Shown piece by piece: positions 33,206 to 42,729 of a stretch of DNA of 64,000 nt. The notes under the pieces are model-generated. The model did not search any database. It was not told where the DNA came from and saw nothing but the letters and a program-made list of their open reading frames with translations. The position numbers and the translations under genes were made by a program. The DNA is from Nitratireductor mangrovi (GTDB lineage Bacteria > Pseudomonadota > Alphaproteobacteria > Rhizobiales > Rhizobiaceae), in the NCBI RefSeq assembly GCF_007922615.2, contig NZ_CP042301.2:1550001-1614000 (forward strand), read 5' to 3'. Within the stretch, counting starts at the first letter, position 1. Every line of letters starts with the position of its first letter.

Positions 33206-34338
33206 GCGGCTTGCTCCTTGCGCGCAAGGTTTCTTGAACCTGTACCCGCAGAGGGTACCAATGTAAGCATAGACCCTTCTCCTTCTTCTTGAAGTTCCTG
33301 CAGGGGGACCAGCCGGTACTGGTGCGGCTCGCGGTTCCTGGTGCCTTTGGCCACCCTCACGATCAGCCTGGTTCGTATCAGTACCTCGATGGCGGCATAG
33401 AGCTGGCTTCTGCCGGCTTTGATCAGGCCGCTGTTGCGGATTCCGTCCGGCACGATGGCGAACGTCTTGCTCGGGACGTGGCCATGCGCTGCCTGAAGCA
33501 TGGAATAGAGCTGGAACGCGAGCGGCTCGCCCTGATGCGCAAGCAGGCGGATCGCGCGGCGGGGAATGGAAACCGTCGAATTGCCGCGCCCGTAAAGCCG
33601 CCCCGCCTCGCGCTTCTCCCAGAACCAGGATGCGAGGCTGTCGATCCTGCGGTCGGGAAAATCCTCGGGCGCTTCGATGAGCGTGTCGCGGTACCGACGC
33701 AGCCCGGCGGCAAGTTCCTCAAAAGTCGCAGCGGTAAGTGCGAGCCGGTAACCTTCGCGCTTGAGCGCGAGGTGGCGACCGCCTCTGGCAACCCGTCTGC
33801 GGCCGTGACCCAGCTCTTTCGTGTCTTCAAAGTGGTCCATGAAGACGGGGAGGTGCTCGGCTGCTGCAAGAAGTCCTGACGGCTGGTAGACAATCCCGTC
33901 CGGGCGCTCCGAAAGCGGGCCGACGACGAACTCGTTCTCCCCCATCTTGAAGTCGATCGCGATGCCGGGAAGCCGGACGGGAGCCGGTCGCTTTCCCCGA
34001 TGTCGGAAGAAGAGGTGGAAACCGCGACCCGTTCGGGTGGTGTACCCGCAGGCGCCGAAACGCCGCTCGACATAGTCGCGGGCCTCCGGCGTGTCCGTGT
34101 CGACATCCACGACCAGCAGACCATCGAGGCGGATGCCGTAGGTGGTGTTGCCACCTCCCGCCATTCGCTCCAGGACGGAAGCGAGCGGCAGCCGCTTGCG
34201 CTCCCGGAAGCGTACCGTCGGCCGCTTGCCATCGGCGCCACCGAGCGGGATCAGGGAATACCCGCCGGAGAACAGCTTCGCCATCTGCGCCGTGAGAGCG
34301 GCGGGCAGCCTTGGATGGAAGGCATCGGTCGCGCCCAT
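33202..34338 (-). CDS. bifunctional DNA primase/polymerase (AEP prim-pol) protein
   Basis: About 378 residues. The N-terminal 200 residues are an archaeo-eukaryotic-type prim-pol domain: GGYSLIPLGGADGKRP, the catalytic LLVVDVDTDTPEA (DxD), TRTGRGFHLFFRH and IDFKMGENEFVVGP with the further metal/base residues. The C-terminal half looks like a winged-helix replication region (IRNSGLIKAGRSQLYAAIEVL). No helicase is attached. ATG 34338 is used; a TTG at 34389 overlapping the upstream stop is possible. It would start replication of a phage or integrative element. Confidence 0.86.
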   Translation of the reverse strand: MGATDAFHPRLPAALTAQMAKLFSGGYSLIPLGGADGKRPTVRFRERKRLPLASVLERMAGGGNTTYGIRLDGLLVVDVDTDTPEARDYVERRFGACGYTTRTGRGFHLFFRHRGKRPAPVRLPGIAIDFKMGENEFVVGPLSERPDGIVYQPSGLLAAAEHLPVFMDHFEDTKELGHGRRRVARGGRHLALKREGYRLALTAATFEELAAGLRRYRDTLIEAPEDFPDRRIDSLASWFWEKREAGRLYGRGNSTVSIPRRAIRLLAHQGEPLAFQLYSMLQAAHGHVPSKTFAIVPDGIRNSGLIKAGRSQLYAAIEVLIRTRLIVRVAKGTRNREPHQYRLVPLQELQEEGEGSMLTLVPSAGTGSRNLARKEQAA

Positions 34339-34385
34339 CTCTTCCGCTGGCTGTTTTGGGCGCAGGGAAATCGGTGGCGTGGAGG

Positions 34386-34598
34386 TCAAGCCGCCCTCCA
34401 GTCGCCGATGATCGAGGAATGGGTCTGGGCGCGCCTCCGCCTCTCGTAGGCCTCCACATCTTCCAGCGAATAGACGACCCTGCCGCCGATCTTGGTATAG
34501 CTGGGACCTGTCTTGCGCCATCTCCAGCGCTCAAGCGTTCTTGGGCTGATGCGCCACCGGGCTGCCAGTTCGTGCTGTTGCAGGTAGGCTCGGGTCAA
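34386..34598 (-). CDS. excisionase-like helix-turn-helix protein
   Basis: A 70-residue protein with a MerR/AlpA-type winged helix (LAARWRISPRTLERWRW, then GPSYTKIGGRVVYSLEDVEAYE). Such proteins bend DNA as excisionases or switch on element genes. The start is TTG 34598 with GGAG 8 bases upstream. It heads the minus-strand phage operon and is divergent from the integrase module, with 64 bases between the two starts. Confidence 0.82.
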   Translation of the reverse strand: MTRAYLQQHELAARWRISPRTLERWRWRKTGPSYTKIGGRVVYSLEDVEAYERRRRAQTHSSIIGDWRAA

Positions 34599-34662
34599 GC
34601 GGGTTCTCCATCTCGAAGCACGCTCTGGAATATACAGGAAAATAATCCTCGCCGCTACAATT

Positions 34663-34983
34663 GTGCAGCAAAATCCGGTGGATACGCAGGACTACGCTAC
34701 GATTCGCTCGATGATTGGAGCGCGGTCCGGGGCGGGTTACCACCACTCGATGTACTTCTTCGAAACGCTGCGCAGATCCGCGTCAGGCGCGAATCCGATC
34801 CCCGCCGAGATGTTGGGCTCGATAGAGCGTCGGCAGGAACTCTGCTCAATCCTGGCTCTCGGTCTGATCCGGCTGAGGCTTCGACAGTCAAGCGAACTAT
34901 CTGGCGATGATGCAGACAAGTCGCTTCACTTCGGCGCCCGGGAGAGCGTGTGTCGGGACGACCGCAAGGGGGAGTTCCGATGA
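34663..34983 (+). CDS. small conserved protein of serine-recombinase modules
   Basis: A 106-residue frame starting GTG 34663 and ending in an ATGA overlap with the DUF2924 gene. The C-terminal third (LALGLIRLRLRQSSEL, then a Ser/His-rich tail) recalls short proteins that precede DUF2924 and recombinase genes in rhizobial genomes; that memory is not checked. No enzymatic motif. Confidence 0.55.
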   Translation: MQQNPVDTQDYATIRSMIGARSGAGYHHSMYFFETLRRSASGANPIPAEMLGSIERRQELCSILALGLIRLRLRQSSELSGDDADKSLHFGARESVCRDDRKGEFR

Positions 34984-35477
34984 CAACAGTCTCCACGAAC
35001 GACGCGAAGGGCAGGGGAGGCCGCCATGACGATCCGGCCGTCCTTGCCCGCCTGGCCGCGCTCAAGGCGGCAACGGCGCCCGAACTGAAGGCGCAGTGGC
35101 GCGACCTCTTCGACAGCGAACCGCCGCCGTTCAACCGCCGCTACCTGGAAAGCCGGCTCGCCTACCGCATCCAGGAATTGGCCTATGGCGGGCTGAAGCC
35201 GGAGACGATCCGCCGGCTGGAGCGGCTCGGCGAGGAACTGGACGGGGGCGACCGATCCAAGCGCAGTGTCCGCCTCGACCGTGACCGCCCGATCACTGGC
35301 ACGCGCCTTCTGCGCGAATGGCAGGGCGTCGAACAGATCGTCACAGTGACCGCTGACGGCTTCGAATGGCAGGGGCGGCCCTACAAGTCGCTGTCGTCGA
35401 TCGCGCGGGCCATCACCGGCACGCGCTGGAATGGCTGGGTGTTCTTCGGCCTCAAGAACCACAGGGGGCGGACATGA
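34980..35477 (+). CDS. DUF2924 family protein
   Basis: About 165 residues. The order LKAQWRDLFDSEPPPFNRRYLESRLAYR, GTRLLREWQG, VTADGFEWQGRPYKSLSSIAR and GTRWNGWVFFGL is that of DUF2924, a family found immediately before large serine recombinases in alphaproteobacterial mobile elements. The last motif resembles the RAMA DNA-binding domain. Start and stop both overlap neighbours (ATGA), so it is co-translated with the recombinase and may direct or restrain it. Confidence 0.9.
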   Translation: MTTVSTNDAKGRGGRHDDPAVLARLAALKAATAPELKAQWRDLFDSEPPPFNRRYLESRLAYRIQELAYGGLKPETIRRLERLGEELDGGDRSKRSVRLDRDRPITGTRLLREWQGVEQIVTVTADGFEWQGRPYKSLSSIARAITGTRWNGWVFFGLKNHRGRT

Positions 35478-36799
35478 CGAAGCTCCCGGAGAAATCGAAG
35501 ATCGTGCGCAAGCAGCGGTGTGCCATCTACACGCGCAAATCCTCCGAAGAGGGGCTGGAACAGGAGTTCAACTCGCTGCACGCCCAGCGAGAAGCTTGCG
35601 AGGCCTTCATTGCGAGCCAGCGCTCCGAGGGCTGGGTGCTGGTTCGCGATCAGTATGATGACGGTGGCATCTCGGGCGGTACGCTCGACCGCCCCGGTCT
35701 GCAGCGCCTGCAGGAGGACATCGAGGACGGGCTGGTCGACGTGGTCGTGGTCTACAAGATCGACCGCCTGAGCCGGTCGCTCGCCGACTTCGCCAAGCTG
35801 GTCGAGGTGTTCGATCGGAACGGCGTGACCTTCGTCTCGGTCACGCAGTCCTTCAACACGACGACGTCGATGGGCCGCCTGACGCTGAACATCCTGCTCA
35901 GCTTCGCCCAGTTCGAGCGTGAGGTCACGGCCGAGCGCATCCGCGACAAGTTTGCCGCCAGCCGCAAGAAGGGCATGTGGATGGGTGGGGTGCCGCCCTA
36001 CGGCTACCACGCCCTGAACCGGAAACTGGTCATCGACGACGAAGCCGCCGCGCATGTCCGCTGGATCTTCGCCCGCTTCCTCGAGATCGGCTCGGGCACG
36101 GAACTGGCCCGCGAGGTTGCGCAGCGCGGCATCCGCACGCCACGCGGCAACCGGATCGACAAGAAGTACCTGTATCGGATGCTCAACAACCGCGCCTATA
36201 TCGGCAAGGCGGTCCACAAGGGCGAGAGCTATCCCGGCGAGCACGAAGCCATCATCGACCGCGAGACCTGGGACCGCGTCCATACCATCCTGCAGGAAAG
36301 CCCGCGAAAGCGCGCCGCGCGCACCCGCGCCGAGACGCCCGCGCTGCTGAAGGGGCTGCTGTTCGGTCCCGATGGCGCGGCGTTCTCGCCGACCCACACG
36401 CGGAAGGGCGCCAGGCTGTACCGCTACTATGTCAGCCAGACGGTGCTGAAGCATGGCGCCGGGTCGTGCCCGGTCGGCCGCGTGCCCGCCGGCGAGATCG
36501 AGGCCGCCGTCATCGACCAGCTCCGGGTCGCGTTCCGCCAGCCCGAGATCGTCGCAGCGACGTGGAAGGCGGCACGCACCCACGCCGACGACATCACGGA
36601 AGCCGACGCGCGTTCCGCACTCCAGAAGATTGACCCATTGTGGGACGAACTGTTCCCCGCCGAGCAGGCGCGCATCGTGGCACTGCTGGTCGAACGCGTC
36701 GATGTTGGCACTGACGGGCTCGATGTGCGCCTTCGCATCGATGGGCTCGGCAGTCTCTACCGCGAAATGCGGGCTTCCAACGACAGAGAGGCCGCATGA
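35474..36799 (+). CDS. large serine recombinase (integrase family)
   Basis: About 441 residues. Resolvase catalytic domain: AIYTRKSSEEGLEQEFNSL with the nucleophilic serine, DQYDDGGISGGTLDRPGL, and YKIDRLSRSL; then the recombinase domain (VPPYGYHALNRKLVIDDEAAA, GIRTPRGNRIDKKYLYRMLNN) and a C-terminal coiled region. The zinc-ribbon cysteines of many family members are reduced in this branch (GLLFGPDGAAFSPTHTRKG). It should cut and rejoin the element with the chromosome. ATG 35474 overlaps the DUF2924 stop. Confidence 0.94.
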   Translation: MTKLPEKSKIVRKQRCAIYTRKSSEEGLEQEFNSLHAQREACEAFIASQRSEGWVLVRDQYDDGGISGGTLDRPGLQRLQEDIEDGLVDVVVVYKIDRLSRSLADFAKLVEVFDRNGVTFVSVTQSFNTTTSMGRLTLNILLSFAQFEREVTAERIRDKFAASRKKGMWMGGVPPYGYHALNRKLVIDDEAAAHVRWIFARFLEIGSGTELAREVAQRGIRTPRGNRIDKKYLYRMLNNRAYIGKAVHKGESYPGEHEAIIDRETWDRVHTILQESPRKRAARTRAETPALLKGLLFGPDGAAFSPTHTRKGARLYRYYVSQTVLKHGAGSCPVGRVPAGEIEAAVIDQLRVAFRQPEIVAATWKAARTHADDITEADARSALQKIDPLWDELFPAEQARIVALLVERVDVGTDGLDVRLRIDGLGSLYREMRASNDREAA

Positions 36800-37188
36800 C
36801 CCGCAGCGCGCCGATTCCCGACACCGTCACGTTGCACGTCCCGTTCCGCCTCGTGAAGCGCGGCTGCCGCAAGGAGATGCAGATGCCCGAAGGTGCTACG
36901 CAACCGCGCCGAACCGACAACACGCTGGTCAAGGCACTGGCCCGCGCGTTCCGATGGAAACGCATGCTGGAGTCCGGCGAGTTCGCCACCATCGCCGAAC
37001 TGGCCGAGCGGGAGGGTATCGCACCGTCGTATGTGACCCGCGTCCTGCGGGTCACGCTGCTCGCGCCCGACATCGTCGAGGCGATCCTGGATGGAAGCCA
37101 GGACCCGAAGTCCACCGCAGAAGCGCTCAAGGGATCCGCACCGGATGATTGGGCCGAACAGTGCCGGATGCTCGGTAACAGCAATTAA
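36796..37188 (+). CDS. helix-turn-helix protein following the recombinase
   Basis: A 130-residue protein whose ATG overlaps the recombinase stop. The middle has a clear helix-turn-helix: FATIAELAEREGIAPSYVTR followed by VLRVTLLAPDIVEAILDG. Small proteins of this form commonly close the DUF2924-recombinase operon and may act as directionality or control factor; that role is inference. Confidence 0.8.
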   Translation: MTRSAPIPDTVTLHVPFRLVKRGCRKEMQMPEGATQPRRTDNTLVKALARAFRWKRMLESGEFATIAELAEREGIAPSYVTRVLRVTLLAPDIVEAILDGSQDPKSTAEALKGSAPDDWAEQCRMLGNSN

Positions 37189-37299
37189 TCCGCGGCGGCA
37201 GGTCTTCCATACGCGAATGGCTGCTTCGCGCCCTCATTCCGGCCATTCAAATCCGAATTGGGAACTCCCAATAGCAGACGCACATCATACAGCTTTCTT

Positions 37300-37690
37300 A
37301 ATAGTCACCTTGCCGATCGCATACATGCGCCGCTTTGGTGTCAGGTCGTGAAGCATCGTTTCGAACGCGCCCTCGACCTGGTCACGCGGGATCGACTTGC
37401 GGCGATCGACGCAGCTGTTATTGGTCAGAATAGGGATGCTTCTTGGCGCCGCGGCTGGTCAACCAGCAAGCGGTCAGGGGACACCCGCACGAACCACAGG
37501 TGGCAAATTCTTGAAGCGGGAAGTCGGCGCTGATATCTCTGCACGCTGGCGCCTTGGCGTTGCCCTCCAGCCGGTGCTGGATCTTCTGAAAGGTCTGGAG
37601 CGTGATCAGGCCCTTGTGCTTGGCCTCGCGGAGCGGGATCTCCCATTTTGGGCATCGGCGGCGTAGACAGAAGCGCCGACTGCCTTCAGG
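37300..37690 (-). pseudogene. C-terminal remnant of a second serine recombinase
   Basis: On the minus strand one frame gives IPLREAKHKGLITLQTFQKIQ, then CGSCGCPLTACW (zinc ribbon) as in recombinase C-termini. After a stop and shift near 37440 a second frame continues with RKSIPRDQVEGAFETMLHDL, the family's next segment. The catalytic domain is absent. The remnant converges with the intact recombinase operon, so at least two elements have used this place. Confidence 0.68.
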
Positions 37691-37811
37691 GCACATTAAG
37701 CTCGACAGTGCGGAATTCTCGATCTGTCTTTCCCGCCATTGACCAGTGCCTCGCTCCAAACGGCTATAGCAAACCTCGGCGAACAGCCGGGGCGACGCCG
37801 CATTCATCACC

Positions 37812-37839
37812 CTTGACGATTGACAAGACACACCTAAAT
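37812..37839 (+). promoter_or_regulatory. RpoH-type heat-shock promoter of hsp20
   Basis: CTTG at 37812-37815, a 17-base spacer and CCTAAAT at 37833-37839 match the alphaproteobacterial RpoH pattern CTTG-N17/18-CYTATNT with one mismatch. A transcript from about 37846 would have a leader of about 96 bases before the hsp20 start. Confidence 0.55.
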
Positions 37840-37845
37840 CAACGG

Positions 37846-37941
37846 TGGTAGGTGCCCATATCGGGGCCTGCAGGCGGCATGGAATGCGATAGCTCCGGCC
37901 GCACGAACTTGTACCCATGTTGCTCACAGGAGGATGTGGCT
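37846..37941 (+). ncRNA. ROSE-like RNA thermometer in the hsp20 leader
   Basis: The ribosome-binding site AGGAG (37928-37932) is preceded at three bases by TTGCT (37920-37924). This can pair with it through U-G, U-A, a G-G mismatch, C-G and U-A, the defining final hairpin of ROSE elements of rhizobial small heat-shock genes. GC-rich hairpins lie upstream (about 37864-37900). The call rests on reading by eye; no folding was done. Confidence 0.5.
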
Positions 37942-38418
37942 ATGAGAACCACTTTCGATTTTTCTCCCCTGTATCGTTCGGGCATCGGGTTTGAACGCAT
38001 GTTGAATGCGCTCGAAACCGCGAGCCGCGTTGAGGCCCCCGACAACTGGCCTCCTTACGACATCGCCAAGACCAGTGATGATCACTACCGCATCACGATG
38101 GCGGTGGCCGGCTTCAGCGAGGCAGAACTGGACATCACACAGGAGCAGAACCTGCTGATGGTGTCAGGTCAGAAGTCTGGCAACGATAACGGCCAGTACC
38201 TGCATCGCGGCATTGCCGGGCGCGGCTTCGAACGCCGCTTCGAGCTTGCCGATCACGTGAAGGTCACGGGTGCGGGCCTCGACAATGGCCTGCTGACGAT
38301 CGATCTCAAGCGCGAAATTCCCGAAGAGATGAAGCCGCGCCGGATTGAGATCGTGGCAGGGACGACCGCACACCGGGTCGAGTCGAAGCGGGTCAAGGCT
38401 GACAAACAGGCCGCCTAA
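37942..38418 (+). CDS. small heat-shock protein Hsp20 (IbpA-like)
   Basis: About 158 residues of the Hsp20/alpha-crystallin family, an ATP-independent holdase. The opening MRTTFDFSPLYRSGIGFERM is that of rhizobial class A sHsps; the alpha-crystallin domain runs from about 38 to 135 (PPYDIAKTSDDHYRITMAVAG, RGFERRFELADHV, GLDNGLLTIDLKRE, with the GLLTI strand). ATG 37942 follows an AGGAGG site; the open frame from 37852 lies in the leader. Regulated by heat through the promoter and ROSE-like leader upstream. First gene of the stress island. Confidence 0.94.
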   Translation: MRTTFDFSPLYRSGIGFERMLNALETASRVEAPDNWPPYDIAKTSDDHYRITMAVAGFSEAELDITQEQNLLMVSGQKSGNDNGQYLHRGIAGRGFERRFELADHVKVTGAGLDNGLLTIDLKREIPEEMKPRRIEIVAGTTAHRVESKRVKADKQAA

Positions 38419-38518
38419 GGCCGCTTCCAATCGCACTGCCATATGCACGGCGCCGGCGTGCCCGGCGCCGACGGCGGCGTGTTGGGCTGATATCGATGAA
38501 CAGAAAGGAGAAACCAAA

Positions 38519-39028
38519 ATGAGTGTTCGTGACCTGATCCCCTGGAGCCGGAACAGCGCCAGCCGGCCTCCGAGCGTTTTCCGTGACGGCGAACGAGATC
38601 CCTTCCTCTCGCTGCACCGGGAAGTGAACCGTCTGTTTGACGATGTCTTCCGCGACTTCGGCGCGGGCCTCCCGTCCCTGGGTGGCGCACCCTCTTTCGG
38701 CGGCCACTGGCCAAGCGTCGAAGTCTCGGATGGCGACAAGGACATCAAGGTGACTGCCGAGGTGCCCGGGCTCGAGGAAAAGGACATCGAGGTCCTGCTC
38801 GATGAGGGTGTCCTGACATTGAAGGGCGAGAAGCGCTCCGAGACGCAGAGTGGGGACAAGCATTTCTCGGAACGCTTTTACGGCCGCTTCGAGCGCCGCA
38901 TTCCGCTCGGCTACGAAGTCCAGGAAGACAAGGTCGACGCGCGGTTCAGGAACGGTGTCCTGACGGTGACCTTGCCCAAGAGCGAGAAGGCGCGCTCGCA
39001 GGTCAAGCGCATCGCCATTTCGAACTGA
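38519..39028 (+). CDS. small heat-shock protein Hsp20 (second, different class)
   Basis: About 169 residues. Opening MSVRDLIPWSRN and LSLHREVNRLFDDVFRDF are typical of the class with the Hsp16/HspC type; alpha-crystallin domain about 60-165 (PSVEVSDGDKDIKVTAEVPGLEE, FYGRFERRIPLG, RFRNGVLTVTLPKSE). AAAGGAGA stands before ATG 38519. It shares little with the first Hsp20 outside the fold, so the pair is not a recent duplication; they may form different or mixed oligomers. Confidence 0.95.
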   Translation: MSVRDLIPWSRNSASRPPSVFRDGERDPFLSLHREVNRLFDDVFRDFGAGLPSLGGAPSFGGHWPSVEVSDGDKDIKVTAEVPGLEEKDIEVLLDEGVLTLKGEKRSETQSGDKHFSERFYGRFERRIPLGYEVQEDKVDARFRNGVLTVTLPKSEKARSQVKRIAISN

Positions 39029-39095
39029 CGCAGGCCGGCATCCGCGGCGGTGCGTGTCGCCTGCCGCGGGCGCAAACCCACGCCGGAGAAAAGAC

Positions 39096-39308
39096 ATGAC
39101 ACGAGAGCAAATCATCTCCATCGTCGGGCCGGTCGACGACGACCTTGTCGCAGACCTCATCGCCAGCGGCGCCTCGCCGCGGGAACTCCGCGAGGCCTGG
39201 GGATGGTTGCACAATGAAGAAGCACTGATTGGCGCCGGTCGTCCGCTCCCCGGCAGCCGTGTGAGCGAGTTGATCGACATTCTGGATCCGCCCGAAGACG
39301 AAACCTAG
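39096..39308 (+). CDS. small conserved protein, 70 residues
   Basis: MTREQIISIVGPVDDDLVAD opens an acidic 70-residue protein ending in DILDPPEDET, with GGAGAA before the ATG. No known domain is recognised; similar short proteins (EIIxxxGPxDDxxVAxIIATGAS) occur beside hsp20 and groES genes in rhizobia as I recall. Third gene of the heat-shock run. Confidence 0.65.
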   Translation: MTREQIISIVGPVDDDLVADLIASGASPRELREAWGWLHNEEALIGAGRPLPGSRVSELIDILDPPEDET

Positions 39309-39367
39309 CCTGTGGGGGCCGCCGTGGCGGGGCGGACTGCTGTTTTCCGACCGTTATTCGCGGCGCG

Positions 39368-39646
39368 CTAGTGCAGCGGGATGATGCCATCCACTGCCTG
39401 CCATTCGGCCGGTTCGATGAGACGACGATGGGCGATGCGCACCGAGTGCAACGCACCCTCGAGCTCACGCTCCCAGTAACCAAGAAAGCCCTTGAGCTCC
39501 GGGAAGTGCGGCGCCAGATCGTATTCCTGCCAGACAAAAAGCTGAAGCAGGTTTGGATGATCAGGCAGATGATAGTGAATCTCGGCAGTGGTCAGGCCGT
39601 AACCCTCCATCTGCAGGCAGAACTGCCTGCTGACCCTTGTTGACAT
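39368..39646 (-). CDS. usg: Usg family protein
   Basis: A 92-residue protein matching Usg: QMEGYGLTTAEIHYHLPDHP, LLQLFVWQEYDLAPHFPEL and FLGYWERELEGALHSVRIAH. Usg proteins are short alphaproteobacterial proteins of unknown function, first named for lying upstream of a trp gene. A GGGAG site precedes the start. It is opposite in direction to the hsp20 and groESL genes. Confidence 0.9.
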   Translation of the reverse strand: MSTRVSRQFCLQMEGYGLTTAEIHYHLPDHPNLLQLFVWQEYDLAPHFPELKGFLGYWERELEGALHSVRIAHRRLIEPAEWQAVDGIIPLH

Positions 39647-39670
39647 GTAAATCTCCCTTTCTCCGCAACG

Positions 39671-40009
39671 TCACGCATCAAGCCGATCCGGCATGTCCCG
39701 GCGATCTGGCGCGGGCCTTGACGATCCGAGCGCATCGAGCCGGCACAAGGCGTCCATGATCTGATCGAAAGAAACCGGCAGCCGGGCGCCCGGCTGCCGG
39801 CGCAGCGCCGGATTTGATTCAACGGCGCAGGCGTCCGACGCCCATGAGGACAGGATGGCCCGCTTTTCCTGGACATCGAGCGTTTCGTCCGCCAGGACCG
39901 CGCCCGGACTACTGAAATGTTCCGCCGGCGACAGCAGGCGGTCACATGCGAGATCGGATGTTTCGGGAACCAAAGAGGGGATGATCGGCGGCATTTTCTG
40001 TCGGTTCAT
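39671..40009 (-). CDS. conserved hypothetical protein, about 112 residues
   Basis: ATG 40009 has GGAGG on its 5' side; the frame to 40105 lacks such a site. The middle reads EKRAILSSWASDACAVESNPALR followed by a helical FDQIMDALCRLDAL, a pattern I associate with uncharacterised alphaproteobacterial proteins encoded near stress genes. It is upstream of usg on the same strand, 24 bases apart, and divergent from groES. Confidence 0.7.
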   Translation of the reverse strand: MNRQKMPPIIPSLVPETSDLACDRLLSPAEHFSSPGAVLADETLDVQEKRAILSSWASDACAVESNPALRRQPGARLPVSFDQIMDALCRLDALGSSRPAPDRRDMPDRLDA

Positions 40010-40173
40010 CGTTGTCCTCCGTCTCAGATAAGCTCCTTTGCTTGTGCTTCGCATTTGGCCTCCGGCGAGCGCCGAAGTTGCTCTTATTTTGGTGGCATCT
40101 TGCAAAAATTCAAGCAGGCCGAACGCCCGGCGGCGTGCGCATTTGCTCGTATTAGTGGCGCATTTTCAAGGCG

Positions 40174-40200
40174 CTAGCACTCCGGACTCCCGAGTGCTAA
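40174..40200 (+). promoter_or_regulatory. CIRCE element (HrcA operator) of groESL
   Basis: CTAGCACTC, nine bases, GAGTGCTAA: a perfect CIRCE inverted repeat except for the first base (consensus TTAGCACTC). It lies 150 bases before groES. HrcA bound here represses groESL until heat shock. No hrcA is in the window. The rest of 40010-40349 holds no gene. Confidence 0.95.
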
Positions 40201-40349
40201 CTTTTTTGCGTCGACCTCTTGAAACTCCAAAAACACGAAACTAGCTCATCCGCGCGCGGCGCCGAATCCGGGCCGCGCACCCCGTTCCGGTTCGCTGGAA
40301 CCGGCGCGGTGGAACCTCTCAACGTGTTTGTCCCAAAGAGGAGAACGAC

Positions 40350-42340
<1,991 letters not shown>

Positions 42341-42356
42341 CCACGTCAGACGAAGA

Positions 42357-42387
42357 ACGCCCGCGCCCCGCCTGGGCGCGCGGGCGT
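42357..42387 (+). terminator. GC-rich hairpin after groEL
   Basis: ACGCCCGCGCCC, a five-base loop and GGGCGCGCGGGCGT make a strong stem with a small bulge directly after groEL. There is no T run, so it may slow decay or attenuate reading into the next small gene rather than be a full terminator. Confidence 0.45.
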
Positions 42388-42403
42388 CCCCAAGGACGCT
42401 CAG

Positions 42404-42625
42404 ATGAACTCGCAGAACGTCGCGATCCTCGCGCCGCCGCAATATCCGGTAGAGGACATCCTCGCCCATGAAAAGGAGTGCCGCATCGCCTTGCGGCCGT
42501 GGGTGAAGGGCTTTCTTGATAGGGCAGAATCCGTCGGCTGGGACCGGCGAACCGTCGCCTCGACCCTGATGTTTCTCGCCGCGCAGCACCTGTCGGCGGC
42601 TAGAGACCCGGCGGGGCAAGCCTGA
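42404..42625 (+). CDS. small conserved protein downstream of groEL, 73 residues
   Basis: A 73-residue protein starting MNSQNVAILAPPQYPVEDIL, with a helical segment EKECRIALRPWVKGFLDRAE and VASTLMFLAAQ. No named domain. Placing after groEL on the same strand, 63 bases away, makes it a likely member of the chaperonin transcript. Confidence 0.65.
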   Translation: MNSQNVAILAPPQYPVEDILAHEKECRIALRPWVKGFLDRAESVGWDRRTVASTLMFLAAQHLSAARDPAGQA

Positions 42626-42729
42626 TCACAACGCCGCTTCCCTGACGCGGCCATGCAAACTGACGAAGGCGGCCGGCCCGATAAGTCGCCTTCCGGAGCA
42701 AAGGAAGACAGTTTTCGGGGAGAGTGAGC

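Noticed and set aside
35381..36583. 400-residue minus-strand frame
   Set aside because: Antisense to the serine recombinase; alternate frame of GC-rich coding sequence.
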